Shown here: one piece after another, positions 14,000 through 23,228 of the stretch | Position numbering within the stretch: position 1 is the stretch's first letter | Layout of the letters: each line of letters opens with the position of its first letter | Source: Akkermansia muciniphila | GTDB taxonomy: Bacteria > Verrucomicrobiota > Verrucomicrobiia > Verrucomicrobiales > Akkermansiaceae | Direction: 5' to 3' | DNA: 64,000 bases | Assembly: GCF_040616545.1 (NCBI RefSeq) | Contig: NZ_CP156688.1 | Span: 1,612,001-1,676,000, forward strand | Translations under genes and position numbers: made by a program | The notes under the pieces: model-generated | Told to the model about the DNA's origin: nothing | Database searches by the model: none | What the model saw: only the letters and a program-made list of their open reading frames with translations

Positions 14000-15868
14000 T
14001 CAGCGTGCCGCCTGGTAAATGCTGAACATCAGGATGGCCATGCCCGTCAGGGCCGCGCCGGCAATGATGCCGGAAGCGGTGGGGATTTTGTATTCCCTGG
14101 ATTTGGCGCGGAAGAAGCGGTCCGCAGCCCAGCCGAGCACGGCCCCGGCAAAGAAGAGGAAGGAGTCATTCCACTGGATGGCCCACGCCAGCCCGAAGCC
14201 GATGGGAGTGGGGAGCCATTTTCCTGCGGCGGGAAGGTAGCGGGGGACAAGCACCAGAATGAGGCCGAGGATGCCGCCCGCGATGATGGAGAGAACCTTG
14301 ATGCTGTGCAGGTGGCTGAAGCCCATGCCCAGCGCTTCCGCCGTGGCCGCCCATGTTCTGGCCCCCGGCGCATTGAAGGCCTGGAGGGCATCCACGTCCG
14401 GGACCATGGAGCGGAAGGCGAGCACGGAGACGAGGGTTCCCAGGAAGATTCCGGAGAACTGGGCGATGAATTGCTTGCGGGGATTGGCTCCCAGCAGGTA
14501 GCCCACCTTGAGGTCCACGAGCAGGTCTGCCGAGGAACTGGACGCTCCGGAGGTGATGTTGGCCGCCATCAGGTTGGCCGTCACGTGTCCCGGCGCAATC
14601 CCGCCGAAGATGAGCTGCGTGACTTTCCCCATGGCTCCGGTGGGCGTGATGTTGGCCTCCCCGGTGATCCGGCAGACGACCAGCGCCAGGAAGAAGGAGA
14701 TGATTACTGCAATGCAGCTCATCCAGTACGGAACGTCAAAGGTGGCATGCGCCAGATAGCCGAGGGCCGCCAGGGAGACGAGCTGCCCGGCCAGGAACCA
14801 GCTCATGGGCGTTTCTATTTTTTCCACGTCCGTCAGCTCCCGCCTTTTAGTCAGGGAGAACATGGCGCCCAGGGAGGAGAAGGAGCGGACGATGCTTTTC
14901 CACTGGAACAGGAAGGCCACAATGCTGGCGACGACCATGCAGGCGGTTCCCCCCCACAGGGTCCAGCCCACAGCGTCCCGGTAGCCGGCGCCCGCGGGAA
15001 GCAGCCCCTGGTTTTCCAGCCACGGTACGTAAAGCGCCCAGCAGACCGTGCCCCCGATGAAGAGGCTGAGGGAGGTTTTCATGCCCACCAGTGCGCCTGC
15101 GCCCACAAACATGAGGTCCCATTTGAAGAAGATGGTGCGGTGGTACCAATTGCCCAGGATTTGCTGCTGGGCGGTGCCCAGCCATTGCTCCCCTCCCGCT
15201 GCCATGGCGATGGCGTTGGCGGAGGCGAAGAGGGCGGAGTAAAGAAGGGCTTTGGCCTGTCCCGCCGCCTTTTTGCCTTCTGAATAGAGCACCTTGAGGG
15301 TTTCCGCCGTGGCGATGCTGTCCGGGAATTTGATTTGTTCAATGTTGATCATCTGGCGCTTCATCGGAATGGCCATGGTGACGCCCAGCACGGCAATGAA
15401 GAATATCCAGGCGAAGGTGACGCCCAGCGGCATGTGCTGCCCAGTGAGCAGGAGCAGGGCGGCCACGGCGGAGGTAAGCGTGCCCCCGGTGGAGTAGCCT
15501 GCGGAGCTGGCGGCGGACTGCATGCACGTGTTTTCCAGGATGGTCATGGGGGATTTGGAGATGCCCAGGCGGACAAACGCATTCCAGAGGGCAAACGAGA
15601 TAATGCCTGCCGTCAGCGCCACCCCGAAGGACCATCCCATTTTAAGGTTGGCATAAAGGTTGGTGAGGGAGAGGATGGAGCCCAGGAGCATGCCTACGAT
15701 GACGGCTCTCCAGGTGAGCTGCTTCATTCTGTCGCCGGAGCCCAGGTAGACCCGGTCATACCATTGTTGTTCGATTTCATCCGGCGTCCCCTGGAAGCCG
15801 TCCAGGGGGAGCGGCTTTTCCAGGCAGGAGAGAGGAGCGGGGGAAGACTGGGATTCCGTAGGTGCCAT
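14000..15868 (-). CDS. OPT-family oligopeptide transporter
   Basis: A 622-residue polytopic membrane protein of the OPT superfamily, importing oligopeptides or metal chelates. Family features are the N-terminal LTWRAVIVGMLLGSILSLTN with NLYANLKMGW, the ENTCMQSAASSAGYSTGG block, the GEANITPTGAMGKVTQ segment and the C-terminal LPAAGKWLPTPIGFGLAW. Hydrophobicity suggests 14 or more membrane segments. It is convergent with the GH89 gene and divergent from pyrF. Substrate cannot be told from sequence. Confidence 0.9.
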   Translation of the reverse strand: MAPTESQSSPAPLSCLEKPLPLDGFQGTPDEIEQQWYDRVYLGSGDRMKQLTWRAVIVGMLLGSILSLTNLYANLKMGWSFGVALTAGIISFALWNAFVRLGISKSPMTILENTCMQSAASSAGYSTGGTLTSAVAALLLLTGQHMPLGVTFAWIFFIAVLGVTMAIPMKRQMINIEQIKFPDSIATAETLKVLYSEGKKAAGQAKALLYSALFASANAIAMAAGGEQWLGTAQQQILGNWYHRTIFFKWDLMFVGAGALVGMKTSLSLFIGGTVCWALYVPWLENQGLLPAGAGYRDAVGWTLWGGTACMVVASIVAFLFQWKSIVRSFSSLGAMFSLTKRRELTDVEKIETPMSWFLAGQLVSLAALGYLAHATFDVPYWMSCIAVIISFFLALVVCRITGEANITPTGAMGKVTQLIFGGIAPGHVTANLMAANITSGASSSSADLLVDLKVGYLLGANPRKQFIAQFSGIFLGTLVSVLAFRSMVPDVDALQAFNAPGARTWAATAEALGMGFSHLHSIKVLSIIAGGILGLILVLVPRYLPAAGKWLPTPIGFGLAWAIQWNDSFLFFAGAVLGWAADRFFRAKSREYKIPTASGIIAGAALTGMAILMFSIYQAAR

Positions 15869-15979
15869 ACGGGCCGGAACATAGCATGTGCGGGCGCGGT
15901 GGAAAAGCCGTATCTGCCTTTCCTTTCCTCCGGAACGCCTCCTGCTTGGGGCTTGCCTGCCCGTGGCGGCCGTGGTTTA

Positions 15980-16774
15980 ATGAACGGCATGAGCCCATCT
16001 TTTACGGATAAACTTGCCGCCCGCATCAGAAAGACCGGTTCCGCCCTGTGCGTGGGGCTGGATCCGCGCCCCGTCATGGATGATTTGCAGTCGGTTCCCG
16101 CCCTGTTGCGGAAGGTCGTGGAAGAAACCGCTCCGTATGCGGCGGCGTTCAAGCCGAATATCGCGTATTTTGAGGCCATGGGCCTGCGCGGCCTGGAGAT
16201 GCTTGAAGAATTGCTTCCGGATATGCCGGGGGATGTGCCCGTGGTGCTGGACGCCAAGCGCGGGGACATCGGAGAGACCCAGAAGTATTATGCCCAGGCG
16301 TATTTTGAACGTCTGGGAGTGGATGCCGTCACGTTAAGCCCCTTCATGGGTTATGATACGCTGGAACCTTTTCTGGATTATGAAGGCAAGGGCATCTATC
16401 TGCTGGCAGTCACTTCCAATCCGGGTTCCGCGGATGTGGAGCGCCAGGAGCTGGCTGACGGCCGCAAGGTGTATGAACTGGTGGGGGATATGGTGCGCCG
16501 CTCCGTGCAGGAAGGGCGCAAGACATCCGTGGGCATGGTGGTGGGGCTGACCAATGCGGATTCCAGCATTCTGGCGCGTATTCCGGACGCCCCCCTGCTG
16601 GTTCCCGGCCTGGGGGCGCAGGGAGGCGACCTTTCCAGCCTGAGCGGGTCCGGCCACGTGGCTCCCCCGTTGATCAACGTTTCCCGCGGCATCATGTACC
16701 AGAATCCGGAACTAAGCTTTGCGGAGAAAGCGGAGAGGTTTTCCCTGCGGATACGGGAAGCGCTGGGTTATTGA
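15980..16774 (+). CDS. pyrF: orotidine 5'-phosphate decarboxylase (PyrF subfamily 2)
   Basis: Catalyses decarboxylation of OMP to UMP, the last step of pyrimidine synthesis. The signature DAKRGDIGET with the catalytic lysine, an N-terminal CVGLDPRP, FKPNIAYFE and a C-terminal PGLGAQGG followed by NVSRGI identify the longer subfamily 2 form (about 264 residues). Start may be ATG 15980 or ATG 15989; neither has a clear Shine-Dalgarno site. The reading frame stays open far upstream but that part overlaps the transporter gene on the other strand and is not coding. Confidence 0.93.
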   Translation: MNGMSPSFTDKLAARIRKTGSALCVGLDPRPVMDDLQSVPALLRKVVEETAPYAAAFKPNIAYFEAMGLRGLEMLEELLPDMPGDVPVVLDAKRGDIGETQKYYAQAYFERLGVDAVTLSPFMGYDTLEPFLDYEGKGIYLLAVTSNPGSADVERQELADGRKVYELVGDMVRRSVQEGRKTSVGMVVGLTNADSSILARIPDAPLLVPGLGAQGGDLSSLSGSGHVAPPLINVSRGIMYQNPELSFAEKAERFSLRIREALGY

Positions 16775-16837
16775 TCCTCATACGGTTTCCGGCAGGATAA
16801 CAAAACGGTAACGGGCCGCACATGGCAGTGCGGGCGC

Positions 16838-16865
16838 TTGTCAACGGGAAGGGCGCTGGTATAGT
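16838..16865 (+). promoter_or_regulatory. sigma70-type promoter for the TonB-like gene
   Basis: TTGTCA at 16838-16843 and TATAGT at 16860-16865 are separated by 16 nt. The predicted start of transcription is about 30 nt upstream of the ATG at 16901. Both hexamers are 5 of 6 matches. Confidence 0.7.
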
Positions 16866-16900
16866 GAACGGGCACTTCTCTCCTCTTCCCGCCCGTTTTT

Positions 16901-17674
16901 ATGGATGAAAAGCCCGGAATTGTAAGATTCACGCCCCGTTCAACCTCCAAGTCCGCCATGTTTATTGCGGTGGGGGTGGCTTTGTGCGTCCAGGTGGCTT
17001 TATGCGCCGTGCTCGTAGCCATCCATTTTCAGGAGCTGTGGCTCCCTTCCGTCCAGAGCGGGGAGGTAGAAATGGAGTTTGTGGCCCCTTCCGAGGAGAT
17101 TCTCCAGGAGCTGGAGGAGGTTCGGCCCGTGCCGGTGGACCCCGCGGCGGCTCCTCCTACGGTCAGCTCCATTCCGGAAATTACCGCGGATGAGGACCTG
17201 CTTGCGATGAAGCTGCCGGAAAACGAGGATTGTTCCGAGATGAAGGATTTTCTTCAGGAGGAGCCTCAAACGGAGTTTTTGCCGGAAGAGCTTGCCAGCC
17301 AGCGGATTTCCATGAAAGAGGTGAAACCCAGGCGCCCCGCAAAAACTCCTGCGGTATCTCGGCCGGGACCTCCGGCGCCGGATGAAAATGTGACTCCGGA
17401 TAAAAAGGTGCGTTATAAACATGCTCCATCCTTGCCCAATTCCGTCAATTCTTCTAAAGTCGGGAAGGTGAATGCCGTGGTGAAAGTTGCGGTGGGGGTA
17501 AATCCCCGTGGCGAACCTTCATCCGTCAATCTTATTCAGTCAACGGGGAATGCGGAACTGGACCGTCTTTTCATGCGCTGGGTGAAAGAGAATTGGACTT
17601 TCTACCCGGCAGAAAAGGACGGCGTGCCCATTGCTTCCAAGGTAGTGGTGCCCGTCAGGTTGAATATAGATTAA
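16901..17674 (+). CDS. TonB-like energy transducer
   Basis: A 257-residue protein with the TonB layout: cytoplasmic N-terminus, one membrane helix (about residues 19-42), a periplasmic Pro/Glu-rich linker, and a C-terminal domain (about 185-257) with VKVAVGVNPRGEPSSV, STGNAELDRLFMRWVKENW and a closing beta strand VVVPVRLNID. It would couple inner-membrane proton motive force to outer-membrane transport. It is not next to exbB-exbD, which lie 15 kb away in this window, so partner assignment is open. It is followed by the pyrophosphatase with 21 bp between. Confidence 0.85.
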   Translation: MDEKPGIVRFTPRSTSKSAMFIAVGVALCVQVALCAVLVAIHFQELWLPSVQSGEVEMEFVAPSEEILQELEEVRPVPVDPAAAPPTVSSIPEITADEDLLAMKLPENEDCSEMKDFLQEEPQTEFLPEELASQRISMKEVKPRRPAKTPAVSRPGPPAPDENVTPDKKVRYKHAPSLPNSVNSSKVGKVNAVVKVAVGVNPRGEPSSVNLIQSTGNAELDRLFMRWVKENWTFYPAEKDGVPIASKVVVPVRLNID

Positions 17675-17695
17675 CCTGTGCAGGAAATAAGAAAG

Positions 17696-19387
17696 ATGCT
17701 TCCGGAGAAGACAGAAAAAAGGCCCATATACGTGATCGGCCACCAGAATCCGGATACGGATGCCATTTGTTCCGCCATAGGTAATGCGGAGTTTTTAAGA
17801 GCCCATGGCGAACCTGACGCCATTGCCGCCAGATGCGGGGAGATGACGCTGAGAACGTCCTGGGTGCTGGAAAAGGCCGGACTGCCGGAGCCGCTCCTCG
17901 TTTATGACGTAACACCCACTGCGGGAACGATCTGCCGCCGTGATGTGATCAGCGTAAGTCCGGACGATACGTTCCTGACGGCGTACCGCAGGATGACGGA
18001 GAACTCCCTTCAGACCATTCCGGTGGTTGACGCGGACCACAATCTTCATGGGCTGCTGCGTTATTTTGATTTGCTGAGCCTGCTGATGCCCCTGAACATG
18101 ACGGAGATGAATGTGCGCTCCGTTTTTTCCAGCCTGAGCAACATTGCCACCACCATTGACGGCAAGTGCCTGACGGGGGAGACCCTGAGTGAGGAAGAAA
18201 CGCAGAATATCATTCTGGTGGGGGCTTCCAGCGAGCCGAGCGTCCGGACGAGGCTTGCCAATTACAAAAGAAAGGGCATTGTCCAGGATCTGATCGTTAT
18301 TTGCGGGGACCGTCCGAACGTGCAGCTTTATGCCGTGGAGCACGGAGTGCGCGCGCTGGTAACCACCTCCGGGGCGTTCCCGTCCCTGGATATTGTTGAG
18401 ACGGCCCAGACGACAGGCACATGCATTTTAAGCACCCCGTGGGATACGGCCAGTGTGGGCCAGTTGATCCGCTGCTCCCGGAAGGTGATGGAACAGGTGC
18501 ACAAGGATTATACGGTTTTTCCGGAGAATATGCCGCTGCCTGAATTGAGGCAGGCCGCTGTGAAGAGCAAGCAGGCGCTATTCCCCGTGATGAGCATCAG
18601 GACCAACAAGATGATTGGCGTATTGAGCAAGACGGACCTGGTGGACCCGCCCCGCATGCGCGTAGCCCTGGTGGACCATAATGAATTTTCACAGGCCGTC
18701 AAGGGGGTGGAGGAAGCGGAGATCGTGGAGGTCATGGACCACCACCGCCTGGGCACCCAGATTTCCACCCGGGACCCGATCCGATTTTTGAATGAGCCTG
18801 TGGGCTCCACTTCCACCCTGGTGGCACGCAGGTTTTACCACCGTGATGCGGAGCCTTCCCAGGCTGTGGCGATTTGCCTGTGCGCGGGTATTCTTTCCGA
18901 TACGCTGAACCTGACGTCCCCCACCACGGCGCGGGCGGACAGGGAGATGCTGGAATGGCTGACCGGCATTGCCAAGATAGACGCCAAGAAGTTTACGGAA
19001 GAGTTTTTCGCCACCGGTTCCCTGCTGCGCTCCAAAACGGCGCCTTCCGCGATTATCCAGGCGGACAGGAAAACCTTTACGGAGTACGGGCACAAGATCA
19101 GCATCTCCCAGATTGAGGAAATCGGCATCTTCGGCCTTCAGGAAGTTCAGGATGACCTGGTGAAGGAGCTTCAGAAATTGGTGGAGGAAGAAGGGTTGAA
19201 ACTGGCGTGCCTTCTGGTTACGGACATTGTCACGCATGATTCCATGCTTCTGGCCGTGGGGGATGAAGAGGTGCTGGAGCGCATCGAGTACGAACGGCTG
19301 GGGCCCAACCTGTTTTCCGCCGCTGATGTGGTCAGCCGCAAGAAGCAGCTTTTCCCGGCTATTTCCCGTGCCTTGAAAACCCTGTAG
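17696..19387 (+). CDS. ppaC: family II inorganic pyrophosphatase with CBS and DRTGG domains
   Basis: Hydrolyses pyrophosphate with a Mn- or Co-dependent DHH-type centre. The N-terminal part has GHQNPDTDAICSA; the DHH motif is in VMDHHRLGTQIS. Between them about 240 residues form a CBS - DRTGG - CBS insert (first CBS: ISVSPDDTFLTAYRRM, second: VMSIRTNKMIGVLSKTDLV), which in this subfamily binds adenine nucleotides and regulates activity. The C-terminal DHHA2 region contains FATGSLLRSKTAPSAI. I chose ATG 17696 because AGGAAA lies 8 nt before it; a GTG at 17678 would add six residues. Confidence 0.92.
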   Translation: MLPEKTEKRPIYVIGHQNPDTDAICSAIGNAEFLRAHGEPDAIAARCGEMTLRTSWVLEKAGLPEPLLVYDVTPTAGTICRRDVISVSPDDTFLTAYRRMTENSLQTIPVVDADHNLHGLLRYFDLLSLLMPLNMTEMNVRSVFSSLSNIATTIDGKCLTGETLSEEETQNIILVGASSEPSVRTRLANYKRKGIVQDLIVICGDRPNVQLYAVEHGVRALVTTSGAFPSLDIVETAQTTGTCILSTPWDTASVGQLIRCSRKVMEQVHKDYTVFPENMPLPELRQAAVKSKQALFPVMSIRTNKMIGVLSKTDLVDPPRMRVALVDHNEFSQAVKGVEEAEIVEVMDHHRLGTQISTRDPIRFLNEPVGSTSTLVARRFYHRDAEPSQAVAICLCAGILSDTLNLTSPTTARADREMLEWLTGIAKIDAKKFTEEFFATGSLLRSKTAPSAIIQADRKTFTEYGHKISISQIEEIGIFGLQEVQDDLVKELQKLVEEEGLKLACLLVTDIVTHDSMLLAVGDEEVLERIEYERLGPNLFSAADVVSRKKQLFPAISRALKTL

Positions 19388-19497
19388 ATGTGACGGGGAA
19401 AATTCTTTTCCGCGTTTTACGTAGGGTTGCTCCGTTCCCGGGATGTCCGGAGGAATTGTTATACGGAAATAGCCTGGAGCAGTGGCGCAGGAGGGGA

Positions 19498-20538
19498 TCA
19501 GGGCATGGAAATGTCCGCCAGGATGGAGCGGCGGATGGTATCCGGTACCAGCACGGTGCTGGCGCGTTCAGGTTTGAGCGGCGGTGTGCAGAAGACCCGG
19601 TCCAGGCGCAGCAGCGGGAAGTTGACGGGACAGGTGGCCCCGTATCCGGCGCCTTTCAGCTTGAAGCAATCCTGAAAGTCGCTGCTGAGTTTGGAGAAGA
19701 TGGGGGATTGAGGAGCGGCGCTGAAGTTCCCGGCCAGGATGATAGGCAGTTCACCGTGCTGGCTTCCTACCTCCTTCAGGGTATCAAACAGATACTGGAG
19801 CTGTTTGCGGTGAATGAACCGGAGTGTGTGGAAGTATTTCCAGCAGGCGGGGGAATAAAGGTCAAAGCGGTGCTCAAAGGGCTCCAGGCTGATGTTGATG
19901 AGCCGTATTGCCAAAGAAGAGTTTTCCGGTATCCAGTCCACGATCAGGCCTGAGGTATCCGTGATGCTTTGCGCCGGACCTATCTGGCCGTGGCGCACAA
20001 TGATGGCGCAGCTTCCAATTTGCTTGATGTAGGAGGTGCGTCCGAAGATGCTGTAGGCAAATTTGAGCGTCCGGTTGTGGTTGCTGCATCCCTGGATAAA
20101 GATGACGTCCGCCCGGAGTTTGGATATCTGTTCAATGGGCGGGTTTTCCACGCAGCCCCCGTACAGGGTAAGGACTCTGATCTGGCGGGAGTCCGGCGCC
20201 GGGGGCATTTTGTAATATTCCATTCCCGTTCTGGCGATGGGAGGGATGAAATCCGTGACGACGATGCCGTATGCAAACCAGACAATGACGCCAAGCAGCC
20301 CGATCCGGGAACCGAAAATCAGCCACGCCAGAAGCGCCGGGAAGGAGAAGATAAGACAGCACGCCCAGATGGGCAGTGAAGTCATAAAGGCCATCGTGTC
20401 CGATCCGGTCCAGAAAATGGTGACGACGATAACCCACAGGCACAGAGAGACGCAACCCAGCGCTATCCCCAGGTGGTTGACACCGGATAACGCAGGCAGT
20501 GGTTCTGCCAGATGTTTGCGCCTTCTGAGCCTGTGCAC
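19498..20538 (-). CDS. membrane protein with degenerate endonuclease/exonuclease/phosphatase-like domain
   Basis: A 346-residue protein. Three hydrophobic segments lie in the first 105 residues (cytoplasmic N-terminus with LRRRKHL, then helices around 27-45, 50-70 and 75-95). The C-terminal 230 residues follow the EEP fold: IRVLTLYGG, ADVIFIQG, a central IILAGNFSAAP and LDRVFCTP near the end. Canonical EEP enzymes have E in the second strand, GDFN in the fourth and SDHxP at the end; here these read IQG, GNFS and SILADI, so the catalytic Glu, Asp and His seem lost. It is the last gene of a dnaX-ybaB unit (12-bp gap). Confidence 0.75.
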   Translation of the reverse strand: MHRLRRRKHLAEPLPALSGVNHLGIALGCVSLCLWVIVVTIFWTGSDTMAFMTSLPIWACCLIFSFPALLAWLIFGSRIGLLGVIVWFAYGIVVTDFIPPIARTGMEYYKMPPAPDSRQIRVLTLYGGCVENPPIEQISKLRADVIFIQGCSNHNRTLKFAYSIFGRTSYIKQIGSCAIIVRHGQIGPAQSITDTSGLIVDWIPENSSLAIRLINISLEPFEHRFDLYSPACWKYFHTLRFIHRKQLQYLFDTLKEVGSQHGELPIILAGNFSAAPQSPIFSKLSSDFQDCFKLKGAGYGATCPVNFPLLRLDRVFCTPPLKPERASTVLVPDTIRRSILADISMP

Positions 20539-20550
20539 GGTGATGGTAGG

Positions 20551-20865
20551 TTAAAAGCCCATGCCGGGGGGCAGGTCCAGTCCGCCCGTCAGCTTTTTCA
20601 TTTCCGCGGCTGCGGTTTCCTTGCCTTTGGCGATGGCGGCGTTAATGGTTTGCAGGAGCAGGTCCTGGAGAAATTCGGAGTCGGACGGGTCAATGATGGA
20701 GGGATCAATAACCAGCTCCGTGAGATTTCCGTCACAGGTGGCGGTGACTTTCAGCTTGCCGCCCGCGCCTTCCAGAGTAACGGTCTGGGAGGCCAGTTTT
20801 TCCTGGGCGGCGGCAAGTCCGGCCTGCATCTGCTGGACCTGCTTCATCATTTTCATCATATTCAT
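20551..20865 (-). CDS. ybaB: YbaB/EbfC family nucleoid-associated protein
   Basis: A 104-residue protein with the family pattern: an N-terminal amphipathic Met-rich helix (MMKMMKQVQQMQAGLAAAQE), a central strand pair (GKLKVTATCDGNLTELVIDP) and a C-terminal helix with LLLQTINAAIAKGKE. It dimerises and binds DNA in other bacteria. It follows dnaX by 32 bp, the conserved dnaX-ybaB order; recR is not next to it here. Confidence 0.93.
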   Translation of the reverse strand: MNMMKMMKQVQQMQAGLAAAQEKLASQTVTLEGAGGKLKVTATCDGNLTELVIDPSIIDPSDSEFLQDLLLQTINAAIAKGKETAAAEMKKLTGGLDLPPGMGF

Positions 20866-20897
20866 GGCTGTTGTATTTGGAGATGTGGGTTGATGTA

Positions 20898-23081
20898 TTA
20901 TTGGGAAATGATACGGGCGCGGAATATTTCCATGGCGGCGTCAATCAGGGGGTCCGTATAGTAGGAGTTATCTTCATTTTCCTCTTTGGCGGGTTCCCGG
21001 ACGGGCGCAGCGGTTTTTTCCCGGGGAGCCTGGGGTTTGGGGGCTGGAGCGGCCGCCGCGGGGGGCGGGGGTGCCGGCAGCGGGGCCAGTTCTTCCTGGA
21101 CAGGCTCCGGTATGGAAGCATCCTGAAGGATGGAGATGGTAACGGGAACTCCGCCGCGTTTGGAGAGATCCGCTTCCAGGGCGGCGCGGAGGGGACCGGA
21201 GCCCAGGCTGTCCATTCCCTGATGGTCGGAGGGATGGAAAGAAACGGCGACGAATGCTCCGTCATGGCCGGAAAAGACGCTGTTTGCCAGAAAGTCCGCC
21301 TGCAGGGGGAATTTGGCGGCGGCCTGTTCCAGCGCCGCTTTCCAGTCTTCCGCCGTGATGGTTCTTCCGGATTGAGGAACGGGGGCCTGCGGCTCCTCTT
21401 TTACCGCGGGAGCAGGGGCGCGGGAAGGGGCGCTTGCCGTGTCAAACAGATTGTCAAAGAAACTGCTGGTTCTCCTTTCCGGAGGCAGGCTTTCCTCAGG
21501 GTCCATGAAGGTGGGTTCCGGAGAATCCGGAGGGGACACCGGAGCATCCGAGATGACGGAGGCGGGGCGCTGGGTTTCGGCCGGGATTTCAGGAACGGGT
21601 TCTTGCTGAGGTTCAGGCGCGGAGTAAAGAGGCTCTTCCTCCGGAAGGGAGGGGGGAGGTTCTTCCTCCACGGCGGCAGGCGGAACCTGCGGTTGCGGTT
21701 CGGGGGCCTCCGCGGGAACAGGCGCTGGCGGAACACTGGCGGGTTCGCTCTTCTGCATGGCGGCAGCGGGGGACGGCTTGGCCGGAGAAAAATCCGGAAC
21801 CGGGTCCATCAGGTGCGCTTCCGGAGCGGGTTCCGGTTTTTCCACAGGAATGGGCGCCTGGACAGTTGCCGGAGGTTCCGGGGCAGGGGCGGCGGCCGCA
21901 GGCGCCTTCTGTTCCTGGCGGTCAGCGGGAGCCTGTGTGGAGGCGGCCAGCGGCGCGCCTTCCAGAGCCATGATAATATCGCTGATGCTGGCTTCCGCCA
22001 GGGCGTGGACGGCCTTGATCAGGCCCATTTCCAGATGCAGCCTTTTATTAGTAGACCAGCGCATCTTGTCTTCCGTTTCCGCCAGGACTTCCACCAGGCG
22101 CAGAATCTTGTCCGTCTGGGTGCGTTTGACTAGTCCGGCGAGTTCCTCCTTGGAGGCTTCCGGGAGGGAGTCAAAGCTGGCTTCCGGATCCACCTTGGAA
22201 ACCAGGATTTCACGCACGGCGGAAATAATTTCAGAAAGGAACTGGCCCATGTCTCTTCCCGCCTCCGCCTGCTCATGCAGAAGGTGAAGCAGGGAGGGGA
22301 GCTCCTTGTTCAGAATGAGCGCCAGGGCATGCGCCACGGTTTCCCGGGAAGTAATGCCGAAGATGTGGAGCACCTGTTCCTCTTCAATCTGGTTCCCGCA
22401 GAAGGAAACCAGCTGGTCCAGCATGGACTGGGCATCCCGCATGCCGCCGTCCGCCACCTTGGCTACGGCAAAGGCCGCTTCACGGCTCAGATTCACTCCT
22501 TCCGCAGAAGCGATGTGGAGCAGGTGCTCCGCAATGATTTCGGAAGGAATGGGGCGCAGGTCAAAACGCTGGCAGCGTGACAGGATGGTCGGCAGAATCT
22601 TGTGGGGTTCCGTCGTCGCGAAAATGAATTTGACGTGGGGGGGCGGTTCCTCCAGCGTTTTCAGCAGGGCGTTGAAGGACTCCTTGGTGAGCATGTGCAC
22701 TTCATCTATATAGACAATGCGGAAATTCCCCCGGCTGGGAGCAAAGCGCACATTGTCCCGGAGGTCGCGGATGTGGTCGATGCCGCGGTTGGATGCGCCG
22801 TCTATTTCCAGAACATCCAGGCTCCGTCCCTCCGCGATCTCTTCACAGATGTCTTCATGCGGGTCAAAATCCACTTTCGGGCCGCCGCTGCAATTCAGGG
22901 CTTTTGCGAAAATTCTGGCAGTAGATGTTTTTCCCGTTCCGCGCGGTCCTACAAAAAGGTAGGCATGCGCGAGGCGATTGTGCTCAATGGCGTTTTTCAA
23001 CGTCTGGACGACATGATCCTGTCCGAGGACGTCATTGAATGTCAGAGGACGATATTTTCTGGCAAAGACCTGGTAACTCAC
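20898..23081 (-). CDS. dnaX: DNA polymerase III subunit gamma/tau
   Basis: The clamp-loader ATPase of the replisome, 727 residues. The N-terminal AAA+ module has YRPLTFNDVLGQ, Walker A GPRGTGKTS, Walker B with IDEVHML, sensor 1 FATTEP and the arginine-finger region ILSRCQRFDLR. A collar domain follows to about residue 360. The rest is a long Pro/Ala/Glu linker and a basic-acidic C-terminal domain, as in tau. The zinc module is reduced: after the first Cys (NCSGG) the region reads DPHEDICEEI instead of three further cysteines. I saw no A-rich slippery sequence for a programmed frameshift. Confidence 0.95.
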   Translation of the reverse strand: MSYQVFARKYRPLTFNDVLGQDHVVQTLKNAIEHNRLAHAYLFVGPRGTGKTSTARIFAKALNCSGGPKVDFDPHEDICEEIAEGRSLDVLEIDGASNRGIDHIRDLRDNVRFAPSRGNFRIVYIDEVHMLTKESFNALLKTLEEPPPHVKFIFATTEPHKILPTILSRCQRFDLRPIPSEIIAEHLLHIASAEGVNLSREAAFAVAKVADGGMRDAQSMLDQLVSFCGNQIEEEQVLHIFGITSRETVAHALALILNKELPSLLHLLHEQAEAGRDMGQFLSEIISAVREILVSKVDPEASFDSLPEASKEELAGLVKRTQTDKILRLVEVLAETEDKMRWSTNKRLHLEMGLIKAVHALAEASISDIIMALEGAPLAASTQAPADRQEQKAPAAAAPAPEPPATVQAPIPVEKPEPAPEAHLMDPVPDFSPAKPSPAAAMQKSEPASVPPAPVPAEAPEPQPQVPPAAVEEEPPPSLPEEEPLYSAPEPQQEPVPEIPAETQRPASVISDAPVSPPDSPEPTFMDPEESLPPERRTSSFFDNLFDTASAPSRAPAPAVKEEPQAPVPQSGRTITAEDWKAALEQAAAKFPLQADFLANSVFSGHDGAFVAVSFHPSDHQGMDSLGSGPLRAALEADLSKRGGVPVTISILQDASIPEPVQEELAPLPAPPPPAAAAPAPKPQAPREKTAAPVREPAKEENEDNSYYTDPLIDAAMEIFRARIISQ

Positions 23082-23228
23082 GGTTCAGAAAGACTAGAAG
23101 ATGAGTCCCTGTTTGAAAAGAAAATAGAGCGTAATTGTTTTAAAATGTTGATAAGAGAAACTTTGCGGCCTCCCGTTACGGAACCTTCCTGAAAAAAATA
23201 TCAAGAAAACAATGAGGATGTCATTTTG

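Noticed and set aside
22000-22900. Programmed frameshift site in dnaX
   Set aside because: No A-rich slippery heptamer with a following hairpin was found on the coding strand.
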